Shown here in pieces: positions 42,743-53,299 of a DNA stretch of 64,000 nucleotides. Within the stretch, counting starts at the first letter, position 1. Each line of letters opens with the position of its first letter. The notes under the pieces are model-generated. The model made no database searches and was not told the DNA's origin. It worked only from the letters and a program-made list of their open reading frames with translations. The position numbers and the translations under genes were made by a program. Source of the DNA: Bacillota bacterium (GTDB taxonomy: Bacteria; Bacillota; Clostridia; Oscillospirales; Acutalibacteraceae); assembly GCA_021769885.1 (NCBI GenBank), contig JAETSA010000009.1, forward strand, positions 62,001-126,000, written 5' to 3'.

Positions 42743-43028
42743 AAAAGTTTCGCCCGCCTTTTCAAAGGCGGTGGGGTCAAGGGGTGCGGGTCTCCGGTGG
42801 AGACCTTTGAATACGAAGTATTCAAAAGCACCGACCGAGCCGGCAGGCGAGAAGAAACCCCTTGGCGCGCTCCGCAGAGCGCGAAATCTTTTTATTAAAA
42901 AGCGCAGGAAGGTAGGAAAAACAGTCCGGTGGACTGTTTTTTCGAAGGAAACCCTCGCCGGGGGTTTCCTTACGTGCGATACGCACGTTTTTATTTCGTA
43001 CCCACCGTGCTGAAACAGGGAGTTTTTT
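42743..43028 (+). repeat. Hairpin-chain element, copy 1
   Basis: About 286 bases, opening AAAAGTTTCGCCCGCC. Hairpins in order: CCGCCTTTTCAAAGGCGG; CAAGGGG...CCCCTTG with T1 in its loop; GCGCGCTCCGCAGAGCGCG; AACAGTCCGGTGGACTGTT; GGAAACCCTCG...GGGTTTCC; ACGTGCGATACGCACGT followed by TTTTATTTC. It ends CACCGTGCTGAAACAGGG. Relative to copies 2 and 3 most stems differ on both sides so that pairing is kept. Confidence 0.75.
42782..42852 (-). repeat. T1 hairpin element, copy 10
   Basis: TTTGAATACGAAGTATTCAAA middle hairpin, a third variant found only inside the hairpin-chain element. Located in the loop of CAAGGGG/CCCCTTG. Confidence 0.75.
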
Positions 43029-43389
43029 GTGCACGGGCGAACGCAGTTCGCCCCTACGGGGTTTGTTCTTCACCGTTTGATTGTTCTGGTTTTGCGGGCG
43101 CAACGCGCAAGCGCCCCTACGATTTGTAGGGAACGACCTTAGTGTCGTTCCGTAAAATTTCAACAGACTTCGACGGGCGTGCAATCTACGGGTTGCGGTT
43201 CACCGTTGGGTTTGTGCGAAATCCGACCGTGCTCGGGTGCTTCGTGAAGCACCCCTACAATTGGTGGAACTATTAGGCCTGTGCGGATTTGCAAGGTTGC
43301 TCGGGCGGATGTGGTTACGGCTTCGCCATTACCCTTTTGTCGCTTCGCGACATTTTCCCTAATAGGGAAATCTTCATCCGCCCCTACGG
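43029..43389. repeat. REP cluster (gap 42585-43399, right part)
   Basis: Reverse GGGCGAACGCAG copy to about 43056, reverse GGGCGCAACGCGCAAGCGCC near 43096-43121, GTAGGGAACGACC at about 43127, reverse GGGTGCTTCGTGAAGCACC near 43235-43259 and a T2-split GGGCGGATG...CATCCGCCCCTAC ending 43387, almost at the gyrA stop. Confidence 0.75.
43311..43375 (+). repeat. T2 hairpin element, copy 4
   Basis: Complete and nearly identical to copy 3, including the CCCTAATAGGG third hairpin; inserted in the same host palindrome class. Eleven bases from the end of gyrA. Confidence 0.75.
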
Positions 43390-43399
43390 TTTTATACTA

Positions 43400-45985
43400 T
43401 TATTCTTCCGTGCTCTCCGTTGTATCCGTATTCTCTGCGGCGGTTGTTTGTGCCGCGCTGTCGGCGACATCTTCTTGCGCCGTATCCTCTGCCGCGTCCT
43501 CCGCCGTCTCCGCTTTTTCCTCTTCTTTCGGGGTGACGGAAAGGGTCATCACCTTTTCGCCCTCGGAAATGCGCATCACGCGCACGCCCTTGGACGGACG
43601 TGCAAACTCGCTGATGTCGCTTGCCGAAATGCGGATAATTACGCCGTCGGACGCAATCAGGATGACGTCCTCCTCCTCGGAAACCATCGTAATCGCAGCA
43701 ACGTCGCCGTACTGCTTGGTATGGTAGTTAATCAAGCCCTTGCCGCCGCGCGACTGCACGCGGTAATTGGATACATCCGAACGTCTGCCGTAGCCGGTTT
43801 CGGAAACGGTCAGCACTTTCTTTTCAGGGTCAAGCACACACATACCCGCAACGCAGTCCCCCTCGGCGAGGGTAATCGCTTTCACGCCGCGCGCCGTTCT
43901 GCCGATAGAGCGTGCATCGTCCTCTTTGAACGAAATGCACATACCCTTTTTCGTGGCAATCATCAGCTGCTGTTCGCCGTCGGTCAGCTTCACCCAATTT
44001 AACTCGTCGCCCTCGTCCAGATTGATGGCGGCAATGCCGTTTTTGCGAATATTTTTATATGCATCGAGCTCCGTGCGCTTGATGATACCGTTTTTCGTCA
44101 GCATACAGAGATACGCATCCTCTGTGCCGAACTCGGGCACGCGAATCATTGCCGTGACCTTTTCTTCGGCGGTCAGCGGCAGGATATTGACAATATTCAT
44201 ACCCTTGCTCGAGCGGCTGCCCTCGGGAATCTCATAGCCTTTCAGACGATAGGCGCGCCCCAAGGACGTGAAGAACATAATATAATCGTGACTCGAGCAG
44301 GTAAACATCGTTTCGGCGATGTCCTCCTCGCGGCGGGTCATTCCCTTGATGCCCTTGCCGCCGCGATGCTGTGTCTGGTAGGTATCGACAGGCTGACGCT
44401 TGATATAGCCCATATTGGTCAGCGTGAACACACAGGTTTCCTCGGGAATCAAATCTTCAATATCGACCTCGCCGCTGACGCTGACGATTTCGGTGCGGCG
44501 TTCGTCCGCAAATTTGTCGCCGATGGCGTTCAATTCAGTCTTTACGATTTCCAGCACGCGCGCTTCCGAACCGAGAATTTCCAGGAAATCGGCAATCTTC
44601 TTTTGCAGTTCGTCGCGCTCTTCCAAAATCTTTTTGATTTCTAAGCCCGCCAGCTGACCGAGACGGTATGCCACAATCGCCGCCGCCTGTGGGTCGTCAA
44701 AGCCGAATTTTTCCATAATCGCGGCTTTCGCTTCGGGCGTGCCGCCCTTGCAGGCGCGGATGGTCGCAATGATTTCATCCACAATATCTATAGCGCGGGC
44801 AAGACCCTCTAAAATATGCTCTCTGTCCTGTGCTTTTTTGAGGTCGTATTTGGTTCTGCGGGTGATAACCTCGCACTGGAAATCCAAATACTTTTGAAGA
44901 ATTTCCTTCAGCGTCAGTGTTTTCGGCTCACCGTTTACGAGCGCAATCTGAATGATGCCGTAGGTGATTTGCAGCTGTGTATACTGGAACAAATGATTGA
45001 GCACGACCTGCGGATTCGCGTCGCGCTTCAAGTCAATGACCATCCGCATACCCTCACGGCTGGAATAGTCGTTGATGTCGGCAATGCCCTCGATGCGCTT
45101 GTCCTTGACAAGGTCTGCGATACTTTCAATCAGCCGCGCCTTGTTGACCTGATAGGGCAGCTCCGTGACAACAATCGAGAAGCGACCGCTTTTTTCGTTT
45201 TCGACAATTTCGGCACGCGCACGCAAGGTGATTTTGCCGCGGCCTGTCGCATAAGCGGCGCGGATACCCGCACGACCCATAATAATGCCCGCCGTCGGGA
45301 AGTCAGGACCTTTGATATGCTCCATCAAATCCTCAACCGTCGCGTCGGGATTGTCAATCAGCACATTCAGTCCGTCAATGACCTCTCGCATATTGTGCGG
45401 CGGAATATTGGTCGCCATACCGACCGCGATACCCGTAGAGCCGTTGACCAACAGATTCGGGAAGCGGGACGGCAACACGACGGGCTCTTTCAAACGGTCG
45501 TCGTAGTTGGGCATAAAATCGACGGTGTCCTTGTCGATATTCGTGAGCATTTCCATCGAGATTTTGCTCATTCTCGACTCCGTATAACGGTATGCCGCAG
45601 GCGGGTCGCCGTCCACAGAACCGAAGTTGCCGTGACCGTCCACCAGCATATAGCGCATCGAAAAGCTCTGCGCCAAACGCACCATAGCATCGTATACGGA
45701 CGCATCACCGTGCGGATGGTAACGCCCCAAAACTGAACCGACGGTATCGGCGCACTTTCTGTATGCCTTTTCGGGATACAGATTGTTTTCGAACATCGTA
45801 TAAAGAATACGCCGATGCACGGGCTTTAAGCCGTCACGCACGTCGGGCAGTGCACGCGAAACGATAACCGCCATGGAATAATCCAAAAAGGATTTTCGCA
45901 TCTCCTTATTGATTTCCACATTCACAATTTTTTGCTGCTCAAACGGAATGTATTCCTTTTGCGGCTCATTTTGATGTTTTTTCAT
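43400..45985 (-). CDS. gyrA: DNA gyrase subunit A
   Basis: Catalytic subunit of the supercoiling type II topoisomerase. Winged-helix region with the quinolone-determining [17 protein letters not shown], the active Tyr in [11 protein letters not shown] (about residue 131), coiled-coil and C-terminal beta-pinwheel with the GyrA box variant [10 protein letters not shown] and a second RVQSRGGKG. The C-terminal 45 residues form an acidic Glu/Ala/Thr tail. 861 residues. It follows gyrB but is separated from it by a RAYT gene. Confidence 0.97.
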   Translation of the reverse strand: MKKHQNEPQKEYIPFEQQKIVNVEINKEMRKSFLDYSMAVIVSRALPDVRDGLKPVHRRILYTMFENNLYPEKAYRKCADTVGSVLGRYHPHGDASVYDAMVRLAQSFSMRYMLVDGHGNFGSVDGDPPAAYRYTESRMSKISMEMLTNIDKDTVDFMPNYDDRLKEPVVLPSRFPNLLVNGSTGIAVGMATNIPPHNMREVIDGLNVLIDNPDATVEDLMEHIKGPDFPTAGIIMGRAGIRAAYATGRGKITLRARAEIVENEKSGRFSIVVTELPYQVNKARLIESIADLVKDKRIEGIADINDYSSREGMRMVIDLKRDANPQVVLNHLFQYTQLQITYGIIQIALVNGEPKTLTLKEILQKYLDFQCEVITRRTKYDLKKAQDREHILEGLARAIDIVDEIIATIRACKGGTPEAKAAIMEKFGFDDPQAAAIVAYRLGQLAGLEIKKILEERDELQKKIADFLEILGSEARVLEIVKTELNAIGDKFADERRTEIVSVSGEVDIEDLIPEETCVFTLTNMGYIKRQPVDTYQTQHRGGKGIKGMTRREEDIAETMFTCSSHDYIMFFTSLGRAYRLKGYEIPEGSRSSKGMNIVNILPLTAEEKVTAMIRVPEFGTEDAYLCMLTKNGIIKRTELDAYKNIRKNGIAAINLDEGDELNWVKLTDGEQQLMIATKKGMCISFKEDDARSIGRTARGVKAITLAEGDCVAGMCVLDPEKKVLTVSETGYGRRSDVSNYRVQSRGGKGLINYHTKQYGDVAAITMVSEEEDVILIASDGVIIRISASDISEFARPSKGVRVMRISEGEKVMTLSVTPKEEEKAETAEDAAEDTAQEDVADSAAQTTAAENTDTTESTEE

Positions 45986-45995
45986 AATTTGACCC

Positions 45996-46103
45996 TCTTT
46001 TCCGTAACCGTAAAATCCGATATACGGTGTAGATGATTTTTATCTATTTGTGATTTTTTAAATAATTTGTTTATGTTTTTAAATTATTTATTTATGGATT
46101 TGT
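45996..46103 (-). repeat. AT-rich 3' tail shared by RAYT-A and RAYT-C
   Basis: Directly behind the RAYT-A stop the minus strand reads AATAAACAAATCCATAAA..., with several ATAAACAAAT-like units, and ends near AATAGATAAAAATCATC. The same type of tail follows RAYT-C at 60329-60390 (AAACAAAATCATAAACAAAT ... AATAGACAAAAAATATC). The shared sequence past the stop codon suggests that it belongs to the mobile unit. Confidence 0.65.
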
Positions 46104-46592
46104 TTATTTGTATTCTTTTAACGCGTTGTATTCAATGTAGCCCTGCGCACGCAAATACTCCGTTTCGTTGCGAATAACGCGGTCGTAGAAGCCGCGTTGC
46201 CAAATATTTTCGCCGATTTCCTGATTTACAAATCTTTTAAATACCGCGATTATGGCAGAAACCGTAGGGGGCGACGACCTCGGCGCCCCGTAGGTATCTA
46301 TGGAAATCAACAAATGTAAATGATTCGGCATCAAAATATAATTGTCAACCTTTACGGTATCATATGCCGTTTCCATAGATTGAATATATTTTTCCGCAAT
46401 TTTGCCAAACGGTTTTAATCGAACCGTTTTCGGGGCGCCGAGGTCGTCGCCCCCTACGATTGTGCTTAAAATCGGTTTACGGTTTTTCACACACACCGTC
46501 ACAAAATAACATCCGTTTTGGCTGTAATCGTAATTTTGCAGGCGGGTGGGTTTGCGGGTGGGGAAATTGTTTATTTTATGATTTTCTGTCAT
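46104..46592 (-). CDS. RAYT-A: REP-associated Y1/HUH transposase (162 aa)
   Basis: Single-domain Y1 transposase of the TnpA-REP (RAYT) family, which nick single-stranded DNA at GTAG-headed hairpins. Metal-binding HUH motif in YILMPNHLHLLI (about residues 86-97) and the nucleophile Tyr in WQRGFYDRVIRNETEY (about 132-147). Two palindromes lie inside the frame in inverted orientation (sense order 46457-46431, then 46290-46264); they are translated as VGGDDLGAP and YGAPRSSPPT and lie just before and just after the HUH strand. It sits between gyrB and gyrA, 86 bases behind the gyrB stop, in the same direction. The first 120 bases are almost identical to RAYT-C. Appears intact. Confidence 0.88.
   Translation of the reverse strand: MTENHKINNFPTRKPTRLQNYDYSQNGCYFVTVCVKNRKPILSTIVGGDDLGAPKTVRLKPFGKIAEKYIQSMETAYDTVKVDNYILMPNHLHLLISIDTYGAPRSSPPTVSAIIAVFKRFVNQEIGENIWQRGFYDRVIRNETEYLRAQGYIEYNALKEYK
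46264..46290. repeat. Internal palindrome of RAYT-A, second (reverse)
   Basis: 27 bases from GTAGGGGGCGACG to GGCGCCCCG on the plus strand. Exact reverse complement of 46431-46457. Confidence 0.9.
46431..46457. repeat. Internal palindrome of RAYT-A, first (forward in sense)
   Basis: 27 bases, perfect inverted partner of 46264-46290, 140 bases apart. A dispersed near-identical copy is at 35241-35266. Confidence 0.9.
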
Positions 46593-46678
46593 AACAAAAT
46601 CCGTAAGGTTTTGCGGGCGAACACAGTTCGCCCCTACTTTTTCTCCCTCCCCGAGGGAGGCATATATGGTTTAAAATT

Positions 46679-48890
<2,212 letters not shown>

Positions 48891-48931
48891 TCGCCATTGG
48901 TTATGCGGATTTACGGGTGATTCTATGCAAA

Positions 48932-49174
48932 TCAGAGCCGTTTAAAAATCGTTGCGGTGGAAAAAGGGGAAATATATACCTTTCTGTCGTTCTTTTCGAC
49001 CGTCACCAAAAAGGATTTCGGCAAATCATATGACACGGTTTCGGAAAAGCCTGTTTTTTCCGCCTCGCTTAGATATTCGCGCGTGGCTTTGTTCACGGTG
49101 GTATTGTCCAAATCAAAAATACCGAGCAAATCCTTTGTGCGAATCAGCTGTTCGCCGCCGATATCCAAATACAT
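48932..49174 (-). CDS. remB: Extracellular matrix regulator RemB (DUF370)
   Basis: 80-residue protein matching the DUF370/RemB (YaaB) family that lies between recF and gyrB in many Firmicutes. MYLDIGGEQLIRTKDLLGIFDLDN at the start and KSFLVTVEKNDRKVYISPFSTATIFKRL at the end are typical. In Bacillus it activates matrix genes; here the role is unknown. The start is ATG 49174, overlapping the recF stop by one base (TGATG). A longer frame to 49219 is not supported. Confidence 0.88.
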   Translation of the reverse strand: MYLDIGGEQLIRTKDLLGIFDLDNTTVNKATREYLSEAEKTGFSETVSYDLPKSFLVTVEKNDRKVYISPFSTATIFKRL

Positions 49175-50265
49175 CAAAGCACCCTGCCTTTCTCCATATG
49201 AAAGGTGCGCCCCTCGCACAGCCGCAGGACGGTTGTCGGGTCACAGCAGGTAATAAACACCTGCCTGCCGTTGATGTGATTTAAGATATAATCCTGTCGG
49301 TTTTCGTCGAGTTCGCTCATCACGTCATCCAAAAGGATAACGGGCTCTTCCCCTGTTTGGTCGCGCAGAATGCTCGCTTCGCTCAGCTTCATTGCAAGTG
49401 CCGCCGAACGCTGCTGCCCCTGTGAACCGAAGGTACGCGCCGAAAGCGAATCAATTTGAATCTGTAAATCGTCTCGGTGCGGACCTGCTGTAGTCATTTT
49501 GTTGAATATATCGTCTCTTCGGCTGTCAAGCAGCTGCTGCTTCAACATCTCTTTGACTGCGTACGGGTCACCCTCGTAACCGCCGAAGTTACTAACATAG
49601 TTAATTTTTAACTTTTCCTTACTGTCTGACAATCCGTCATAAATTTCAGCGGATTTTCCGCTTAAAAGATTGGTATACCAGACGCGTTCCGCTACGACCG
49701 CCGCACCGTAGGAAGAAATTTTTTCGTCCCACACGTCCAAGGTATCAAACAGCTCGGGGTGATATTGAATATCCTTTAACAGCGCGTTTCGCTGATTTAA
49801 AGTATGATTGTATTTTGCAAGTGCCTTTGCATACTGCGGCTTTAATTCACACAGTGCCGTATCCAAAAAGCGGCGGCGGAACAAAGGACCTTCCTTTACA
49901 AGAGAGAGATGCGAGGGTGCAAATACAACGGCATAAAATTCGCCGACTAATTCCGCAGGGGATTTCAGTGTGACGCCGTTTTTCATTGCGGTGCGTTTTT
50001 GGTCAATAAACAGATGTGCAGTTTGTTCCCGCCCTTTTGCAAAAAACGTCATTTCATTTTTGGCAAAAGGTGCGTCAAAGCCAACCATTTCACGGTCACG
50101 GCGGCAGCGAAAGCTTTTACAGCCGGTGAACAGCCAAATGCTTTCCAGCAAGTTGGTTTTACCCTGTGCATTTTCGCCGAAAATGACGTTCACCCCGTCT
50201 GTGGGTTCAATATACGCGTTTTCAATATTCCGAAAATTCTGAATATTTAACCCTTTCACAATCAT
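49174..50265 (-). CDS. recF: DNA replication and repair protein RecF
   Basis: SMC-like ATPase acting in RecFOR loading of RecA at gaps. Walker A GENAQGKTNLLESIW (about residues 30-44), signature motif FGSQGQQRSAALAMKLSE, Walker B PVILLDDVMSELDENRQ. 363 residues. It is separated from yaaA by a 560-base gap containing a hairpin-chain element, unlike the tight yaaA-recF spacing of most Firmicutes. Confidence 0.96.
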   Translation of the reverse strand: MIVKGLNIQNFRNIENAYIEPTDGVNVIFGENAQGKTNLLESIWLFTGCKSFRCRRDREMVGFDAPFAKNEMTFFAKGREQTAHLFIDQKRTAMKNGVTLKSPAELVGEFYAVVFAPSHLSLVKEGPLFRRRFLDTALCELKPQYAKALAKYNHTLNQRNALLKDIQYHPELFDTLDVWDEKISSYGAAVVAERVWYTNLLSGKSAEIYDGLSDSKEKLKINYVSNFGGYEGDPYAVKEMLKQQLLDSRRDDIFNKMTTAGPHRDDLQIQIDSLSARTFGSQGQQRSAALAMKLSEASILRDQTGEEPVILLDDVMSELDENRQDYILNHINGRQVFITCCDPTTVLRLCEGRTFHMEKGRVL

Positions 50266-50323
50266 TTGATTCGTACCTTTCTTGTGGGATGGGGAAATTT
50301 TGCGCAGTTGGTTTGTACGGAAT

Positions 50324-50612
50324 TAAAAGTTTTGGCGCGCTTTTTCAAAAGCGCGTGGGGTGACGGGGTGCGGGTCTCCGGTGGAGACCTTTGAATACGA
50401 AGTATTCAAAAGCACCGACCGAGCCGGCAGGCGAGACCAACGCCCCATGCTCGCCGTTCGCAAACGGCGAAATAATTTTTATAAGAAAAGCGCAGGAGAG
50501 GCATAAAACATTCCGGTGGAATGTTTTATGGTGGAGAACCCTCGCCGGGGGTTCTCCGAACGGCGGCACGCCGTTTTTATTTCATACCCACCGTGCTGAA
50601 ACAAGAATTTTT
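50324..50612 (+). repeat. Hairpin-chain element, copy 2 (gap 50266-50829)
   Basis: Hairpins: GGCGCGCTTTTTCAAAAGCGCG; GGGG...CCCC with T1; CTCGCCGTTCGCAAACGGCGA; AAACATTCCGGTGGAATGTTT; GGAGAACCCTCG...GGGTTCTCC; AACGGCGGCACGCCGTT then TTTATTTCATA. Ends CCGTGCTGAAACAAGAATTTTT. It lies 59 bases upstream of the recF start. Confidence 0.78.
50366..50436 (-). repeat. T1 hairpin element, copy 11
   Basis: Same GAATACGAAGTATTC variant as copy 10, at the same place within the hairpin-chain element. Confidence 0.75.
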
Positions 50613-50620
50613 ATGTGCGC

Positions 50621-50813
50621 GTAAGGACGGACATCCTTATCCGTCCGCGGGCGAACACAGTTCGCCCCTATGAGGTTGCGCATCACCATTTCGTTTGTAC
50701 AAAATCCGACCGCGCACGGGCGATTCGTGAATCGCCCCTACAGAGTTGTGCATTGCCGTTGGGCTTGCGTAAATCCAACCGTGCTCGGGCGGACGTGGAA
50801 GTCCTCCCCTACG
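50621..50813. repeat. REP pair and two reverse REPs upstream of recF element
   Basis: Pair 50621-50671 whose first arm (GTAAGGACGGACATC...ATCCGTCCG) resembles the internal palindrome of RAYT-D and whose last bases are CCTAT instead of CTAC; reverse GGGCGATTCGTG near 50718-50742; reverse GGGCGGACGTGG copy near 50788-50812. Confidence 0.7.
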
Positions 50814-50829
50814 AGTGATTCACAGCTAT

Positions 50830-51087
50830 TTATGATTCTTTACAAATTAAAAACTCTTGATTTTCAAATACAAATGCATCCCCGTCGCGGAGCTTCTTTC
50901 CGCGCTGGGTGCAGATTTCACCGTTTACTTTGATCTGTTCGTCCTCAATCAGCATTTTTGCCTGCCCGCCCGTGCCAACGACACTTGCAAGCTTCAAGGC
51001 GGCGTCTAAACGAATAAACTCCGTGGTAATATAAACTTCTTTTAAAACCTTCGGGGCAACCTTTGCCTGTATTTTTATCTTTTTCAT
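50830..51087 (-). CDS. yaaA: S4-domain RNA-binding protein YaaA
   Basis: 85-residue S4-domain protein (RlbA/YaaA) found between dnaN and recF in Firmicutes; thought to act in ribosome assembly. Visible S4 core: FIRLDAALKLASVVGTGGQ, IEDEQIKVNGEICTQRGKKL. Its start ATG 51087 overlaps the dnaN stop by four bases. Confidence 0.9.
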   Translation of the reverse strand: MKKIKIQAKVAPKVLKEVYITTEFIRLDAALKLASVVGTGGQAKMLIEDEQIKVNGEICTQRGKKLRDGDAFVFENQEFLICKES

Positions 51088-52190
51088 TCTGTTTTCAATC
51101 TCACCGGCAGCACCAAGAACAGGAAATTTTCCCCTTCTGTGGGCGTAATTAAAATCGGCAGTATCGGACTGCTCAAACGAATAACGACCTCATCTGCATC
51201 GCAAACACGCAGCGCATCCAAAAGATAACGGTTATTAAAGCCGATTTCCATTTTATTGCCTGTCCCCTTGCAGGGCAGCTTGTCATTTGCCGTACCGAGT
51301 GCGGTGGTGCTGGAAATCTTAATCAAATCCTCGTCAAAAATGCAGCGAATCGGGCTTTTTGCGCGGTCTGTGATAATCAAAGACGTTCTTTCAATGCTGT
51401 TGATGAGCATTCTCGTGTTTACGGTGATTTCACCCGTGACATTCCCCGAAATTGCCGCCTGATAATTCAGAAATTCGCCTTCCAGCAAACGGGAAACGAT
51501 TCTGTAATTGCCGATTTCAAATACAATAAAGCGCTTGCCGACATTCATTGCGATGGTTTCTTCACTGCCGCTTGTCAGCTTGATAACCTCATTGAGCGTC
51601 TTTTTCGGTGCGACAAAGACCTTTTCTTCGCCCTCATAATCTATGTCTTCATTGCGGATTGCCAAACGGAAGCCGTCCACGGCGACTAAACGAATCTTCT
51701 TTTCGCGAATTTCAAAACGCACGCCGGTGTGTACCACCTTGACATCATTTTCCGCTGTGGCAAAAATCGTTTTGCGAATCATATCCTTTAACAGCTCGCT
51801 GTCAATCACAATCGGATACCCGCTTTCCACCGTCGGCAGCTCCGGGTATTCATCGGCGGAAATGCCAATCAGCGAAAATTCTGCGTCACCGCTCTTAATG
51901 TGGCAGACCAAGCGTGCATCCACTTCAATACGCACGGTTTCAAACGGCAGATTTCTCAAAATATCACAAAGAATTTTTGCGTTGAGAATTACACTGCCGG
52001 GCTCTTCCACACGGGCTTCCATCGTAGTAATGATGCCGACTTCTAAGTCATAGCCTGTGAGGGTGAGTACATTGTTCTCCGCCCGCAGAAGGATACCTTC
52101 GATTGCGGGAATCGAGGATTTTGAAGAAACTGCTCTTTGCACATTTGAACAGATCTCAGACAGCTTTTGTGTATCACAAATCACTTTCAT
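51084..52190 (-). CDS. dnaN: DNA polymerase III beta sliding clamp
   Basis: Ring-shaped processivity clamp. Three repeated beta-clamp domains cover 368 residues: MKVICDTQKLSEICSNVQRAV at the start, AISADEYPELP-like GISADEYPELP near 118, VAVDGFRLAIRNEDI near 180, and the C-terminal LITPTEGENFLFLVLPVRL, where most clamps end with MPMR (here LPVR). Start ATG 52190. A 1.1-kb repeat-rich gap separates it from dnaA. Confidence 0.95.
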   Translation of the reverse strand: MKVICDTQKLSEICSNVQRAVSSKSSIPAIEGILLRAENNVLTLTGYDLEVGIITTMEARVEEPGSVILNAKILCDILRNLPFETVRIEVDARLVCHIKSGDAEFSLIGISADEYPELPTVESGYPIVIDSELLKDMIRKTIFATAENDVKVVHTGVRFEIREKKIRLVAVDGFRLAIRNEDIDYEGEEKVFVAPKKTLNEVIKLTSGSEETIAMNVGKRFIVFEIGNYRIVSRLLEGEFLNYQAAISGNVTGEITVNTRMLINSIERTSLIITDRAKSPIRCIFDEDLIKISSTTALGTANDKLPCKGTGNKMEIGFNNRYLLDALRVCDADEVVIRLSSPILPILITPTEGENFLFLVLPVRLKTE

Positions 52191-52257
52191 ACAGATTTTC
52201 CTTTCAAAAAAATAATCATATATATTTCTTTAATAGTTTTAGGAGTAGGGGCGGCAC

Positions 52258-52370
52258 AAATTGTTGAAAACTTCTATTTCATTTAGAGCGATAAGCTTTT
52301 CAAAACATTTTTTCCGCGTAAAAAACTTGTTGAAATCATTTTGTTTTCAACAGTCAGTTTTTGACTGTAA
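52258..52370. promoter_or_regulatory. TTTTCAACA repeats upstream of dnaN (possible DnaA boxes)
   Basis: TTTTCAACA-type 9-mers occur at about 52262-52271 (reverse), 52330-52338 (reverse, partial) and 52341-52351 (forward), with a CAGTCAGTTTTTGACTG hairpin at 52350-52366. Each differs from TTATCCACA at two positions. A similar TTTTTCAACTG overlaps the dnaA promoter. Weak evidence for DnaA binding. Confidence 0.3.
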
Positions 52371-52458
52371 ATCGGATGTTCAAAACTCCACTGTCGAAAA
52401 TCAAAAAATGTTTAAAAGTTTCGGCGCACTTTTGTCCGCAGTAGGTAAGAATAAAATT

Positions 52459-52750
52459 AAAAGTTTTGGCGCGCTTTTTCAAAAGCGCGTGGGGTGCAGG
52501 GGTGCGGGTCTCCGGCGGAGACCTTTGAATACGAAGTATTTAAAAGCACCGACCGAGCCGGCAGGCGAGACCAACGCCCCTTGCTCGCCGTTCGCAAACG
52601 GCGAAATTCTTTTGTTTCAACGAGCACAGGAAGGTAGGTAAAATATCCCGGTGGGATATTTTACCGAAGGAAACCCTCGCCGGGGGTTTCCTTCGCGTTG
52701 CTCCGCAACGCGGGTTTAATCGTACCTGTTTTTAATAAAACAAGAATTTT
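52459..52750 (+). repeat. Hairpin-chain element, copy 3
   Basis: Same first and third stems as copy 2, but AAATATCCCGGTGGGATATTT, GGAAACCCTCG...GGGTTTCC and CGCGTTGCTCCGCAACGCG for the later stems. Ends in AAACAAGAATTTT. Lies in the dnaA-dnaN gap, about 270 bases before dnaN. Confidence 0.78.
52500..52570 (-). repeat. T1 hairpin element, copy 12
   Basis: GAATACGAAGTATTT middle hairpin, GGTCTCCGGCGGAGACC third hairpin; in the hairpin-chain element. Confidence 0.75.
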
Positions 52751-52789
52751 ATTTGCACGGGTGAACGAGTTCACCCTTACGAGGATTTT

Positions 52790-53285
52790 TGTCATTCTGA
52801 GCGTAGCGAAGAATCTCACACAGAACAATGTAAATTTAATTTGCGCGTAGGGAACAACCTCTGTGTTGTTCCGTAAACTTTATCAGACTTTGACGGGCGA
52901 TTCGTGAATCGCCCCTACGATTGGTGGGCAACCATTGGGGTTGTGCGGATTTGCAAGGACGTGCGTAGGGACGAACGAAGATTTCCCTATTAGGGAAAAT
53001 GTCGCGAAGCGACAAAAGGGTAATGGCGTAGCCGTAACCTCGTCCGTCCGCGGGCGAACACAGTTCGCCCCTACGGGGTTGTGCACCGCCGTTGGATTTG
53101 CGTCGCTTTACACATCGTAGGGACAGCCCGGGCTCGCTGTCCGTTTTCGGGCGATGAATCCCTCCACCGCTGACGCGGTCCCCCCACTGACGGTGGCGGT
53201 CCCCCTTTGTCCGCTTTCGCGGACATTTCCCCCACACTGTGGGGGAATCTTCCCTTTAACAAGGGAGGCATTACAGTTCGTCCCT
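52790..53285. repeat. REP field in the dnaA-dnaN gap (52191-53299)
   Basis: ATTCTGAGCGTAGCGAAGAAT repeat 52790-52818; pair about 52846-52918 (GTAGGGAACAACC, spacer with ATCAGACTTTGACG, GGGCGATTCGTG); T2-split GTAGGGACGAACG...CGTCCGTCCG joined to GGGCGAACACAG ending near 53074; GTAGGGACAGCCC at about 53118; hairpin string 53155-53275 (CACCGCTGACGCGGT, CCACTGACGGTGG, TGTCCGCTTTCGCGGACA, CCCCCACACTGTGGGGG, CCCTTTAACAAGGG) nested in a palindrome ending CGTCCCTAC. Confidence 0.75.
52977..53041 (-). repeat. T2 hairpin element, copy 5
   Basis: Reverse orientation, complete, with CCCTATTAGGG. The host is GTAGGGACGAACG...CCTCGTCCGTCCG, related to the RAYT-D palindrome. Confidence 0.75.
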
Positions 53286-53299
53286 ACTATAATTCCGCC

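Noticed and set aside
41898-43013. 371-codon plus-strand frame rich in Arg/Leu repeats
   Set aside because: Antisense image of the NPYG repeats of the CPBP gene running on into a hairpin-chain element.
42743-43028. tRNA or known large ornate RNA (OLE, GOLLD, ROOL)
   Set aside because: No cloverleaf, no CCA, and length and hairpin order do not match what I know of those RNAs; left as an unnamed hairpin-chain element.
46104-46592. IS200/IS605 insertion sequence
   Set aside because: The Y1 protein is of the RAYT subtype (extended, with the C-terminal YIEYNALKEYK-type end); no TnpB and no subterminal hairpin pair flanking a complete IS was seen.
53155-53275. Factor-independent terminator for dnaA
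   Set aside because: There are many hairpins but none is followed by a clear T-run on the minus strand; classed as a repeat string.
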